From contig CP136069.1 of NCBI GenBank assembly GCA_032622095.1, positions 156,915,043-156,979,042 of the forward strand: a stretch of DNA of 64,000 nt. Direction: 5' to 3'. Below are positions 53,783-63,609 of this stretch, piece by piece (position 1 is the first letter of the stretch; each line of letters begins with the position of its first letter). This DNA comes from Siphonodentalium dalli (taxonomy: Eukaryota > Mollusca > Scaphopoda > Gadilida > Siphonodentaliidae). The notes beneath the pieces were generated by a model, which ran no database searches, had not been told where the DNA came from, and saw nothing but the letters and a program-made list of their open reading frames with translations. The translations under genes were made by a program, and so were the position numbers.

Positions 53783-53934
53783 ATTGATGTATCGAGTGAA
53801 ACGCAAATTCGAAACCTAACGCCTAGCTAAGCGGAGCGAAAATGCTACTGGCATCTAGAAATTAAACATAAAAAAATATATATAAATAGCTTTCTATGTT
53901 CATTTTAACACATTCCAATGTTAATCGATTATAG

Positions 53935-54159
53935 GATTGAACGGTCAGAAGGGAGACATGGGCGTCAGAGGAAACACGGGGTCAGCAGGTACAATGGGAA
54001 AGAACGGAGCTGTTGGCCTGCAAGGACCCATCGGACTTCAAGGATTGCTGGGTAGCACGGGTGGCCCAGGAATAGAAGGCGCTCCAGGCATCAAGGGACA
54101 GAAAGGAGATCCAGGGGTACAAGGAACACAAGGTTTACAGGGATTCCAAGGGATACAAG
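53935..54159 (+). CDS. Collagen exon, 225 nt Gly-X-Y
   Basis: 225 nt (5 x 45), phase 1/1; acceptor CGATTATAG, donor AAG|GTAGTA. Twenty-five unbroken triplets, from GLNGQKGDMGVRG to GFQGIQ, including two GXKGXK-type charged triplets (GIKGQKGDP) that usually stabilise the helix. The length suggests fusion of ancestral 45-nt units. Confidence 0.95.
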
Positions 54160-55241
54160 GTAGTAACATTGGACAATGCTATGTAACTCTTATTTTCTCA
54201 AAAAAAATTATTCTTGGTTCGTGCATAAACCACGGAAATTTCAAGACAAAGATATACAGATGTGTTGGAATAATGACAGCAGGGTGAACTTTAATCTAAA
54301 CAGATTATTGCGTGACGCCACCAAGCCTTTATTCAGCGGCATATGGGGCCCGTGGAACTCCTTGCTCAATTTAACAAAAAAACAAACAAACAAACATACC
54401 GTTATAACAATGATTTTCGTTGAAATCGACATGCATGCATGGGCGTCACTTTTATGAAATGAACATGTGAGATGGACACGCTTCTCCATCTAGTATAGCA
54501 AGCGGAATGCTGCCCATGCAGCATCACAAACTATAATTATTAATATCAGTAAAATACTCCCCGCTTCCATTCGACAACACAAAACTGTCTTCATATCTTA
54601 AAAACTACTACTGTTGGTAGTTTATATTTAATAATAATTTGTACCTTATTGGGTTTTAAAGCTGCTATGTGGTGGACTGAATTATTAGTTTACATTATGA
54701 ATGTTGATTTTTCAGATACCCAGATGTATACGATTTACCTAATTACCACAAACTTATTATTATACAGGTCCACTCTTTCGACGAAGTCTTGTATTTCGGA
54801 TTGTAATTAATCATAATCAGCCCACGAAATAAGCCATCTGATAATGATAATAATTTCTATGTATATTGTTACATGTATCTACATGTATATGCACATATAT
54901 TGTGCTTAGAGTATATGTATAGTCATATTAGCCTTTTCTGTTCTCGAATTTTAGTGATTTCGAAGTAACAAATAAGGACCTGTTCGATGTTTGAACTTGT
55001 GTGTACATGTATGTGTGTGTTCTGAAAGTTGTAAAACCCTGTGTTGCAAGTATAAATAACTTTCAATTTTCAACTCAATGTCGCAGAGCAAATATAAATA
55101 GGAAATTCGGCTAGAACACTCTGGTTTGTAGTTGAAAATTCTCGATTGAAAATCGCCAATCAATGAGGCCCGATATATGCAGCAATCCCATGCAGTTACG
55201 ATTCCCAAACGACATCGACTTCCAATATTTCGATATTTTAG

Positions 55242-55484
55242 GCACCGCTGGCATCAAAGGAGAGAAGGGACGATTAGGATTAACTGGTCCGACGGGGAAG
55301 ATCGGTGTTCAGGGAGAACTAGGATTGCCCGGAGCAAATGGGGATAGGGGTGCCACTGGACATTCAGGTCGGAATGGAGTGAACGGTACCAGAGGAGAAC
55401 CCGGTGACAGCGGGGCAATCGGAGCGGCAGGTCCAACAGGAAATCAAGGTCTGCCCGGGACAGCGGGGGCGAATGGGCCGTTAG
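55242..55484 (+). CDS. Collagen exon, 243 nt Gly-X-Y
   Basis: 243 nt, phase 1/1; acceptor ATATTTTAG, donor TAG|GTATGT. Twenty-seven unbroken triplets, starting GTAGIKGEKGRLGLTG and including GEPGDSGAIGAAG. A long inverted-repeat element (55518-56432) begins about 33 bp after the donor. Confidence 0.95.
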
Positions 55485-55517
55485 GTATGTTCGATTGTGA
55501 TATATATTACAACTCTC

Positions 55518-56432
55518 GCTGTATATCGTCGGTGGGCTTCTAAAAGGTTGTACCTGCCATTTTGGCGCGAAACTTTTTATTTAATTTTCGGAATTTACGG
55601 GTTCGATTACATAAGTTCCTGAGATAACTTTTCAATATTTCAAGTATAAATGTCATATTTTGCGATGTTTTTCAGCGAAATTCGTGTTCTAAAATGTCGT
55701 ATATTTTATTTTCGAAACCGTTCCTGATAGGATAATACTGATTGGATTATTTTGAAGAAGATTGGCCTGAGGGCTTATCGAGGCCCCCACCCCAGCCCCC
55801 ATGGAATACGGAATACCACTTAACACAGAGGGTGGAATACGGAATACCAGTTAACAGCCATATGGAATACATAAAAAAGATATGAAAACTTCATTTTTTG
55901 GAAGGTCGGCGTACGAATACCGGTATTTTTGGAATACCGAATACCTCCTAACAGAGGGGCCGGAATACGGCGTACCTCATAACAGGGCATGGAATATGGC
56001 GTACGAAAAAGAGGGGTGGGGGCCTCCTTATCCTCCTTACCCTGAGTGAGAGAGACTAACAAAGACGCGGCAATCGTCAAAAGTAAAATGTCATATAGAC
56101 AAGATTTCGATTTTTTTTTTACTTCTAAAAGTGTCGTATAACACCATAAAATCATATTTTCTCATCAACTAGAAGATAATTAAATATGAAAGTTGTTCAA
56201 AATTATTGGCAGATACCATTTCAGGGGGTGGCAGTAAGACAGTCTAGCCTGACTATGCAACCCCTCGAATATACAACATAATATTTGTCAAATGTATTAT
56301 GCATTAATATGTGTATATTGAAATAAAATATCCTATCCTTTCTAGTTCCAGAGATAAATAGTTTTTTGTGTCTCCTGAACAATTTGATTTTCCTGAGGTA
56401 CGACCTTTTAGAAGTCCACCAACGATATACTA
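55518..56432. mobile_element. Inverted-repeat element, ~915 bp
   Basis: Left arm GTATATCGTCGGTGGGCTTC and TAAAAGGTTGTACCTG; right arm is its reverse complement with a few changes (CCTTTTAGAAGTCCACCAAC). Interior has repeated GGAATACGG/GGAATACC blocks (55800-56020). Begins 33 bp after a collagen exon. Confidence 0.6.
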
Positions 56433-56677
56433 TCAGAAGTGATCGTGGTCCGATACGAAAATCCCTGAAAATAACTCTATGAAATCTGTATGCGATTAAT
56501 AAAACAAAATTTAGATCAAGATAATTAAAGCACTGAATAGAAATCTCCCCATCCCATCTGTTATTTCTTGTTGGATATATGATTTATCACAAAATGTGAT
56601 GATCAGCACAGTGACTGTCCAATGACACCTTAAACAGACATTGCTCGTTCGAACCGCAAAAATATGTATATAATTTG

Positions 56678-57123
56678 TTAACCCTTTACCCAACAGAACG
56701 GCCCTGTGCCAATGCATTCTCTTATATATACGAGTCGACCATAGGTCGCCTCGCATATATAAGAGAATGCATTGGCTTAACACATATTAAAAATGCTAAA
56801 ATTGTCAGAGAATGTAGAAAAATATTATAAAAAATGTAAAAAAAATATATAAAATTGTTAAAGAATGTAAGAAAAAATGGTAAAAAGTGGTAATGCATTA
56901 TGCCAATGCATTCTCTTATATATGCGAGGCGACCTATGGTCGACTCGCATATATAAGAAAATGCATTAGCACAGGGCATAACTGTAAACATCACAATGTG
57001 ATCAATGAACCGGTTCCAATGATATCCATATTTGTATGGTGTTATTGAGACAGATCGAAGATCTTTTAGGCTGTTGAAGCTTTATTTGGGCGTTTTTGGC
57101 CGTTTTGTTGGGTAAAGGGTTAA
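56678..57123. mobile_element. Palindrome MITE, type A (copy 2)
   Basis: Same TIR (TTAACCCTTTACCCAACAGA) and same inner arms (GGCTGTTGAAGCTTTATTTG on the right) as the copy at 12514, with hairpins at about 56705-56780 and 56900-56980. Located in the long last-but-one intron of the collagen gene. Confidence 0.85.
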
Positions 57124-57764
57124 GAGGCACAATTTCGTCCATATAGCGCTGAAAATACTTGTTTTGTCTCTCATATTTTTCGATAACTTTGAGATCGTTT
57201 CGTTTGAGTCATCTGTAGACCATGAGATATGTGGACATTGTCACAGACAGTACAGACATGTTTCAGCTAGCCCGCGGCGCCACAATCCATATGCACATGC
57301 AAAGGTCATGCATGACAACATGTCGTGTTGTGATATGATGTTGAAATTTACTTAAATTTGTTCCATGCTTTTACGAATTCCACTGTACAGGTTAAAAAAT
57401 ATAGACTCAACAATATAGATTTCACACCCTGTATAAACGTTTAATTCGCTAAGCTTCATGTATACTCTTGATATTGTGCAGTGTTAACATAATGCTGGGC
57501 CCCACACAGTCAGAGAACCAACCTCACACACATATTTTGACACAAACCAGACATGAGGCATAAACACAGGCTGCAGGCGTTATAATCCGGTTCAGTGTTC
57601 TGTGTCCGGTTCGACGATAAGGGAGACGAAAGTCGCGAAGAATCGCAGTTGACTAAACCACAGTGCATCTAGTCCCGGTGAAATTTAAGGTCGACCCATG
57701 CACCCCATAACCATGTATGGTTGAGTTCAGTTACTTCTCTCCCCCAATGGCTGCGGACACACGT
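57124..57764. other. Stretch without recognised feature
   Basis: Between a type A palindrome MITE and the 57765 inverted-repeat element, in a collagen intron. Fairly balanced composition, no long frame, no repeat recognised. Confidence 0.5.
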
Positions 57765-58250
57765 ACCACAGTAGCGATGGCATAGTAGGTGTGACAATTA
57801 ATTATGGTAGAGTTTTGTGACAATTGGTCAACATAATTTATATGCCATAGGGAGTCGTGTCGCGCGCCGCATATTCGCACAGTGAGTCGACTGACCAATT
57901 AACCCATTGAGTTTCACCAAGGTTGATCCCTACTCATTATACGTTTAGCCACATTGTATTCTCTACGATGCATGAAATTGCACGACCGATCGTCCAGAAT
58001 TGTCTTGTGTGTTAGCATTAAAAATATAACATTGCGTGTTGAGTAGCGATCAACAGCGACAAGACATTCGGTTTGATAAATCATTGAGATGTCGATCTCG
58101 ACGCAGATAGAGCTTGGAAAAGACTCATTGTGTGAATGTGCGGCGGGCGACATGTCTCGCTATGGCACAGGAATATGACGACCAATTGTCACCAAAATTG
58201 CACCATAATTAATTGCCACACCCACTATGCCATCGCCACTGTGTCCTTGT
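57765..58250. mobile_element. Inverted-repeat element, ~485 bp
   Basis: Arms of ~125 bp (CACAGTAGCGATGGCATAGT, GACAATTAATTATGGT, ATGCCATAGGGAG.CGTGTCG) at ~85% identity in inverted order. Interior also shows inverted GTTGATCCCTACTCA / TGAGTAGCGATCAAC. Confidence 0.7.
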
Positions 58251-59341
58251 GTAGCCATTTCTTTCTCGTTTGTGGTCTGTCTACTAGTCAAGTAAGCAAT
58301 ACGATTCAGAATTTGACTATTAGTAAGATTATATGAAGTCATTTTTTGGGGAAAACTGGACAAAAATAAACTTATATATATAAAAAAATTAAATCACCAT
58401 CACTAATATCTGCCATTTATTAAATAATATCACTTTTGATGATTTTCCTGAAAAAAACTAAAACTTTGCGCCCATTATAGCATAGTATCTCAAGTTTCTG
58501 TCTCTGAGGTAAACATGTGTTCATGTGAGAATGGTGTATGTTGACAAATTGTTCATCATATACGCAGCAGTCTATAGTGGAATATCTGTCAATACTACCA
58601 GTAAATCTTCAATTATTTTATGAGCCTAGCATGGTAAAATTAAATATTTAAATGGTTTTTCCCCCCATTTATTTATCTTCCATAAAGTGGCTTTTGCAGA
58701 AAATAGTTTTGTGTTGCTAGTTGCTAGTTTTCAACGTTAAAGGCATGGCACTCCTGTCTGATATATACTTTGAGCATCCATTGTCCTTAAATGGTACACA
58801 TGACGTAAGCTAATTCGCTCGTCCTCTGATGGGAATATACCCTTCCATGTGCGCCCTTGAAATAACGCATGAAAAAATTACAATAATTTTTTTTTACCTT
58901 CATAATATTATCAGAGCCGGAAACCTGTCATAAGTTGCTCGAAAATGGCGGCTATATATCACACCTGGCAATTTCAAAATTTTGTTTTTTCTATATTTTC
59001 CAAAGATATAAGCAAGTTATTGGACTAATGTGCTATCACACCAACTCATTTTGAATACTAGTTGAAGAAACCTGATATCGAACAATTTGTTTTAATGATC
59101 TTTTCAGGCCTTCAAATTTTATGCCTCGAAAAAAGGTGACCGAAGTCACTTGAACAATTATCTTCTCAACAGTAATATTCATTTGGAAACGGATTCATAG
59201 TGAGCTAGAAAAAATATAAATCGTTCGTTATCTGCATGTTTTGGTTAAAACAAACGATAAATATACAACATCCATGCGAGACATCTCGTCGTCATTTTCG
59301 AGTAAATTATAAGGTAGATTCTCGGCCCGGATTATACCGTG
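58251..59341. other. Stretch without recognised feature
   Basis: AT-rich collagen intron sequence. No Gly-X-Y coding, no TE ends identified. Confidence 0.5.
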
Positions 59342-59590
59342 TTAACCCTTTCATGGCGGGAGCTGCGCTGGTGCAGCATGAAAGATCATGTGCCAGTGCA
59401 TTATCTGGTATATGCGAGTCTCGCATAGGAAGCCTCGATTATATAAGAAAATGCACTGGCTTATAGGGACAAGGTAAATATGGTTAGGCCAATGTATTCT
59501 CTTATATATGGGAGACTCTTTTATATAAGAGAATGCATTGGCACAGGGTTTTTGCAAACTTTCAGGAAGCTCCAGTCATTGAAGGGTTAA
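59342..59590. mobile_element. Palindrome MITE, type D (copy 3)
   Basis: Ends TTAACCCTTTCATGGCGG ... CATTGAAGGGTTAA. Inner GAGCTGCGCTGGTGCAGCAT and TTTCAGGAAGCTCCAGTCAT as in the 21497 copy. Both hairpins are degenerate. It ends about 90 bp before the last certain collagen exon. Confidence 0.8.
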
Positions 59591-59678
59591 AACGAATAGT
59601 CGTTCCAACGTGAGACACATCTAGACCGTATTGGCATTCACCATATAGTATATGGACAAATGACTAATCTCGTTTCAG

Positions 59679-59807
59679 GTCCAGTAGGACCGATGGGACC
59701 CAGTGGTAAAAAAGGAGCGACGGGGGCGAGGGGCTCAGCGGGAGTCCCGGGACAGGTCAGATACATTACTGCTCGGCAAAAACCCGCAGCACCAGCGCAA
59801 CCAGTAG
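59679..59807 (+). CDS. Collagen exon: end of triple helix and C-terminal linker
   Basis: 129 nt, phase 1/1; acceptor CTCGTTTCAG, donor TAG|GTAACA. Eight triplets, GPVGPMGPSGKKGATGARG up to GVPGQV, then a non-collagenous linker RYITARQKPAAPAQPV rich in Ala and Pro. Without splicing, translation would run 15 more codons to a stop at 59849. Splicing at 59808 is preferred because the donor is good and the exon is symmetric like its neighbours. Confidence 0.85.
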
Positions 59808-59923
59808 GTAACACGTGGAACATGGCGTTGAATGCTGACTGGTCATCATGAGGTGCTGAGTGGTGATCTGGGAATCCTCTCTGTCTCAGTTAGAACCCGA
59901 CGATCGTGGCACTCTTATTTGAT

Positions 59924-60375
59924 TTAACCCTTTACCCAACAGAACGGCCCTGTGCCAATGCATTCTCTTATATATGCGAGTCGACCATATGTCGCCTCGC
60001 ATATATAAGAGAATGCATTGGCCTAACAATTTTTTACAATTTTAATATTTTGTTCTTGTATTCTTTAACAATTTTATAATTTCACCCATAGAGCCCCAGA
60101 CAAACATGAGCAGACGACACTCGTCTATATGCTTCTATATATGTGTGGGGCTCCCTGCAGGGTAATGGATGTTTTTTATTTTATGTCCTAAAAATTGTAA
60201 GAAACATTTATTTAAAAAAAATGATAAAAAATTGTTAGGCCAATGCATTCTCTTATATATGCGAGGCGACCTATGGTCGACTCGCATATATAAGAGAATG
60301 CATTGGCACAGGGTATTTTAGGCTGTTGAAGCTTTATTTGGGCGTTTTTGGCCGGTTTGTTGGGTAAAGGGTTAA
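59924..60375. mobile_element. Palindrome MITE, chimeric: type A ends with type B interior
   Basis: Outer TIRs are type A (TTAACCCTTTACCCAACAGA). The spacer between the two hairpins is that of type B (AGCCCCAGACAAACATGAGC, CTGCAGGGTAATGGATG). It lies ~115 bp after the last certain collagen exon. Confidence 0.8.
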
Positions 60376-60664
60376 TACCGATACATGTAACTCACGGGAG
60401 TCGCAACGTATAGCGGTACATTTCTTCTTTTAGAAAATCAACGGAAACAGATCACACACATTATTACACCACATAGGGTGTGTACTGCGAGGCTGATCTG
60501 ACCCTGTCCGTGGAGCTATGGAGAAAATGTGATTAAAATTGTACTAGATATATTGAGTACCGGTTAGACTTTATCAGGGTGTTTGTAATCGCGGATGTAT
60601 CTTCGCAGTTGTCTCAATGCAGTATGTCACTTTTATGACCGCGTTAATTGCTTTCGATATTTAG

Positions 60665-60702
60665 GTACGAACAATGGCTGTGCTGATGAAGTTGGAATAT
60701 AG
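60665..60702 (+). CDS. Possible terminal collagen exon
   Basis: Acceptor TTCGATATTTAG with a T-rich tract. Taken in phase 1 it completes a Gly codon and reads GTNNGCADEVGI before a TAG. This would end the protein 12 residues after the Pro/Ala linker, with one Cys. It is plausible but unproven: no AATAAA signal was seen close by, and a C-terminal domain could lie in exons missed here or beyond the window. Confidence 0.3.
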
Positions 60703-61603
60703 ACTAAAGGTCGTATTGCGAAATATCGGGGGTGTATTTAATCCGATTAGTAGATTTTTGGTCCACATTTAGAGGTCTTATGGTGTGGTGAATGAGAAAC
60801 CTTCAGTTATAAGCCGTAGTTGTTGTAATAACTTGAAGGAATAGTAGTTTTAACGGAATTATGAGGTGGTGCATTCATGAAACAAATATATTTTATATTC
60901 TATGTGACTAATAATATGATCTTGACGGCATTACCATTTCTGCCTATGGTTTTCTTGTATATTCTATATATGTTCCAAAGCTTAGACCATTTCCCCTGTT
61001 ATATAGCTATATATGGTTTTCTTGTATATTCTATATATGTTCCAAAGCTTAGACCATTTCCCCTGTTATATAGCTATATATGATCATATATGATAAAACT
61101 AACGTAGATCGAGATAGCTTCAATTCGTCACAACTGACTTCGTTGGCTGGCGTATTATAGTTCAGGAACTGATCACTCCAACGATGTGAAGCAAAGTCCA
61201 CCCGGACCGGACGAACGTGATATTCAGGATGCAAAGAGAACACCGAATCCTAGATTCATGAGTTTGTTTTCATGTGAATCATTGTTTCAATTGATTAAAT
61301 AACTCATTGTCGTGAATTAAAATTAAGAATATTTAAAGACCACCTCTCCCCAGACAGTTTTTATATATATTCCACGGGATTCCAGGGTATTTGTTGTTGT
61401 AATTATGACACGGAAGAGATAGGCCATTTTTACTCTGTCGATTCAAGCAAGATATAATGAGCTAACATTGCACAAGTATAGTTGTCATTCGTCAGCTCCC
61501 ATCTCCCATCTCCACTGGATCTCAGGGATATCGTTGTAGAGCCTTAATTGATGTGGGTCACCCTCGATTTTCCAACAGCAGGGAACCGCGAGCCATGTAC
61601 TTA
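60703..61603. other. Stretch after the proposed collagen terminus
   Basis: Contains only the 67-bp duplication (60945) and a weak relative of the CTGTCCGGAAA element (61330-61440). No olfactomedin, C1q or fibrinogen-like coding was found. Confidence 0.4.
60945..61078 (+). repeat. 67-bp perfect tandem duplication
   Basis: TATGGTTTTCTTGTATATTC through TTATATAGCTATA is present twice without a mismatch, which marks a recent event. Confidence 0.95.
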
Positions 61604-61822
61604 TACAGTAATGCCCTAAATAATCGACTCCTTAACCACATCAGAATTATGGGTAATTTTTCAGGATTTAGTCGGAAATATGGCTTGTTGCCATTCATCG
61701 GAAAGCTCTAACTGAGAGCTCTCCGATTAATGGCAACAAGCTATATTTATGACTAAATCCTGAAAAATTACCCATAATTCCGCTGTGGTTAAGGAGTCGA
61801 TTATTTAGGGCATTATACTGTA
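61604..61822. mobile_element. Tc1/mariner-like foldback MITE, copy 6
   Basis: 219 bp palindrome with TACAGTAATGCCCTAAATAA at the left end. Arms slightly diverged (TTATACTGTA at right end). Between the collagen gene and the C3-like exon. Confidence 0.85.
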
Positions 61823-62009
61823 CATGCACCTAATAGAAATCCATTGAAAACGCACATCCATGATATAAGTTGTATCTTCCACCGAAGTAATCATCGGTGT
61901 GTATTCAACACGCGAACGCTATATTTTATGAAAGTTTTGAGATTCAAAACCGAAATGCTACGGCTTTTATAACAATAACGTGGATCATGTTATGCCAATG
62001 AATGCCAGA

Positions 62010-62300
62010 AAAAGAAGGACAACATATCTTCAAAACACGCTTTAGTTATCAGAATCGATTAGTTACCAAAATATAATCTGACCTGACCACTGTCAACTAA
62101 GTATAAACTTTTCCAAAATGTGTTATATATCAACATTTTGTTCAACGCAATTTGGTATCGAGAGTATGCCGGTCGCCTCGTCGAATATTCGCTAGACCGC
62201 CAAATATTCCAGGTAGTGAAAAATAACATATTTCCAAAATCGATATCTGATAACTCTGAGCTTTGATGGGTGGTTCCTCGACTCGAATCATATATACTTA
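62010..62300. repeat. Dispersed repeat (GTACACAATCC family), copy 4
   Basis: CTTCAAAACACGCTTTAGTT, TCAACATTTTGTTCAACGCA, CGCCAAATATTCCAGGTAGT, CTGAGCTTTGATGGGTGG. Most complete right end. Confidence 0.65.
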
Positions 62301-62439
62301 TACCCCCCGATTCGAACTATGTATATACTTTTAAATGTCAATATAAATTTTTATTTTGTAAACTATATGGATTACTTGCATTCAATATGGCAACCGATTT
62401 GCGCGTACCCGGGTAAGCATGCAAGCGTGGCCAGCATTA

Positions 62440-62680
62440 TACCATGCCATAAATATCCATCCTGTCTACGCCCGCAGAGATCATATCCCATCAGTTCAAA
62501 AACTGGGAAACTATATAATATTGAAAAAATAATACAAGTAATACATTTCTTGGTTGTATACATGTTCCACAATGATATATTTCACAGTACATGTAGGTGA
62601 AGCCTTGAAGGTAACAGCTCGAGATTGCATGATTTATGCAACTTTTTTGAGCGATTTCGCTTTTCGTAGCTTACAGTCAT
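62440..62680. repeat. Dispersed ~240 bp repeat, copy 2
   Basis: ACCATGCCATAAATATCCAT, GAGATCATATCCCATCAGTT, GATTGCATGATTTATGCAAC. About 140 bp from the C3-like exon at 62823. Confidence 0.65.
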
Positions 62681-62822
62681 AACAAATTCCCCCGGGTAAT
62701 CTATTCTTGTCTATTGCGAAATCGGCTCTCAAATATATCATGTAATTTTTGAATTGGGAACTTCACCTACAGTGAAATACAATGTGTTTGTCCTGCAATG
62801 TGCATGCGCTTACGGTACAAAC

Positions 62823-63011
62823 CTGTTTGTTTCGGGGTATATATCGGTTTGTCGGTCTGTATGAGTATAAATCCGGTATCATCACGAATTTGGACTTTAG
62901 TTCTCTTATGAAATCCATTGGCGTCCACTGTGAGATATGCGAACACAACACGAGCCACTGTTTCCGGTAAATCGCCGGGGTTCAAACGTAATGTGACATT
63001 AGCAGGAACGT
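62823..63011 (-). CDS. C3: C3-like exon: end of MG1 and start of MG2
   Basis: 189 nt; acceptor TTATTCCAG, donor CAG|GTTTGT. The first two bases complete a split codon, so an upstream exon exists beyond the window. It encodes about 62 residues and ends with FILIQTDKPIYTPKQT, the strongly conserved start of MG2 in alpha-2-macroglobulin, CD109, TEP and C3 proteins. ANVT is a potential N-glycosylation site. A palindromic MITE begins only 20 bp from the acceptor (63031). The final G is completed by TG in the exon at 41349-41419 to give Val, as expected from the family sequence. Confidence 0.92.
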
Positions 63012-63030
63012 CTGGAATAAATATATGAAA

Positions 63031-63296
63031 TTAACCCTTCCATGATTGGCGCTTCATGCAATTTTGCGAAAACCCTGTGCCAATGCATTATCTTATATAT
63101 GCGAGTCTCCCATAGGGAGCCTCGCATATGTAAGAGAATACATTGGCCCAACAATATTTACTTTGACATTAATTGTAAGCCAGTGCATTATCTTATATAT
63201 GCTAGACTCCCTATGGGAGACCCGCATATATAAGAGAATGTACTGGCGCAAGATATGTACCGATGCACAATCGCAGCCCCCGCCGTGTAAGGGTTA
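63031..63296. mobile_element. Palindrome MITE, type D (copy 4), 20 bp from a C3-like splice acceptor
   Basis: Ends TTAACCCTTCCATGATTGG ... TAAGGGTTATTAA. Hairpins at about 63077-63150 and 63178-63246. The 3' splice site of the 62823-63011 exon lies 20 bp away, so the likely branch-point region (minus strand GGGTTAAT) is the end of the element. Confidence 0.8.
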
Positions 63297-63609
63297 TTAA
63301 GATCCACGGCCCGTTTTGACATCAAATTAGTCAAACATTCATATGCCAAATTTCAGCTTACAAATCAAAAGAAAATTGAAAAGATGCCTAAAATAGTATG
63401 ATCATTCTCGTGGTAGAGGCATCGCGAAAATCTACAAAAGCATCCATCGGTTTTACATTGAAAAGGGGTACAAAAGATTATAACTGAGAACGAGTCGATC
63501 ATTATTATCGACCGATTTTGAGAAAAGAAAAGCATGAACGCTATGTATCAGAGACGATCATTGGAATTTTTTGCCACGCTGACCACAAAACGTGTTAAAA
63601 GTTCCTCTT

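Larger units (their letters stand above)
46354..60702 (+). other. Gene span: type II membrane collagen, nested antisense in the C3-like intron
   Basis: Plus-strand exons with compatible phases give a basic cytoplasmic tail, one membrane segment, a short helical stalk, an R-H-K-R furin site, a C-x8-C neck, and uninterrupted Gly-X-Y repeats. The Gly-X-Y exons are 45, 63, 225 and 243 nt, each a multiple of 9 starting with a split Gly, as in fibrillar and membrane collagens, plus a final 129 nt exon that leaves the repeat. The order matches gliomedin/colmedins and collagens XIII/XXIII/XXV. No olfactomedin, C1q or fibrinogen domain was found, so the exact family is open. The product would be a trimeric cell-surface or shed matrix protein. 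The whole gene sits in the 41420-62822 intron of the C3-like gene on the other strand. The start is the in-frame ATG at 46354. Confidence 0.85.
2521..63011 (-). other. C3: Gene span: complement C3/C4/C5-like gene (partial, 15 exons seen)
   Basis: Fifteen minus-strand exons with AG/GT borders join without a frame break: 1947 nt, phase 1 at both ends. The order is end of MG1, MG2 (IQTDKPIYTP motif), MG3, MG4, MG5, MG6 with LLAVDKAVLLIN, DAGL, R-Y-K-R, then an anaphylatoxin domain. In the alpha-2-macroglobulin family an anaphylatoxin domain at this place marks the complement C3/C4/C5 branch. The product would be a secreted, furin-cut two-chain protein activated by release of a C3a-like peptide. 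The thioester region is outside the window, so opsonic function cannot be checked. The family Cys of the 'D-x-G-C' segment in MG6 is replaced (HDSSS), and the DAGL exon has no Cys either. The 3' end lies left of the window and the signal peptide right of it. One 21.4 kb intron holds an antisense collagen gene. The C3-like name is a family call, not proven orthology. Confidence 0.9.
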
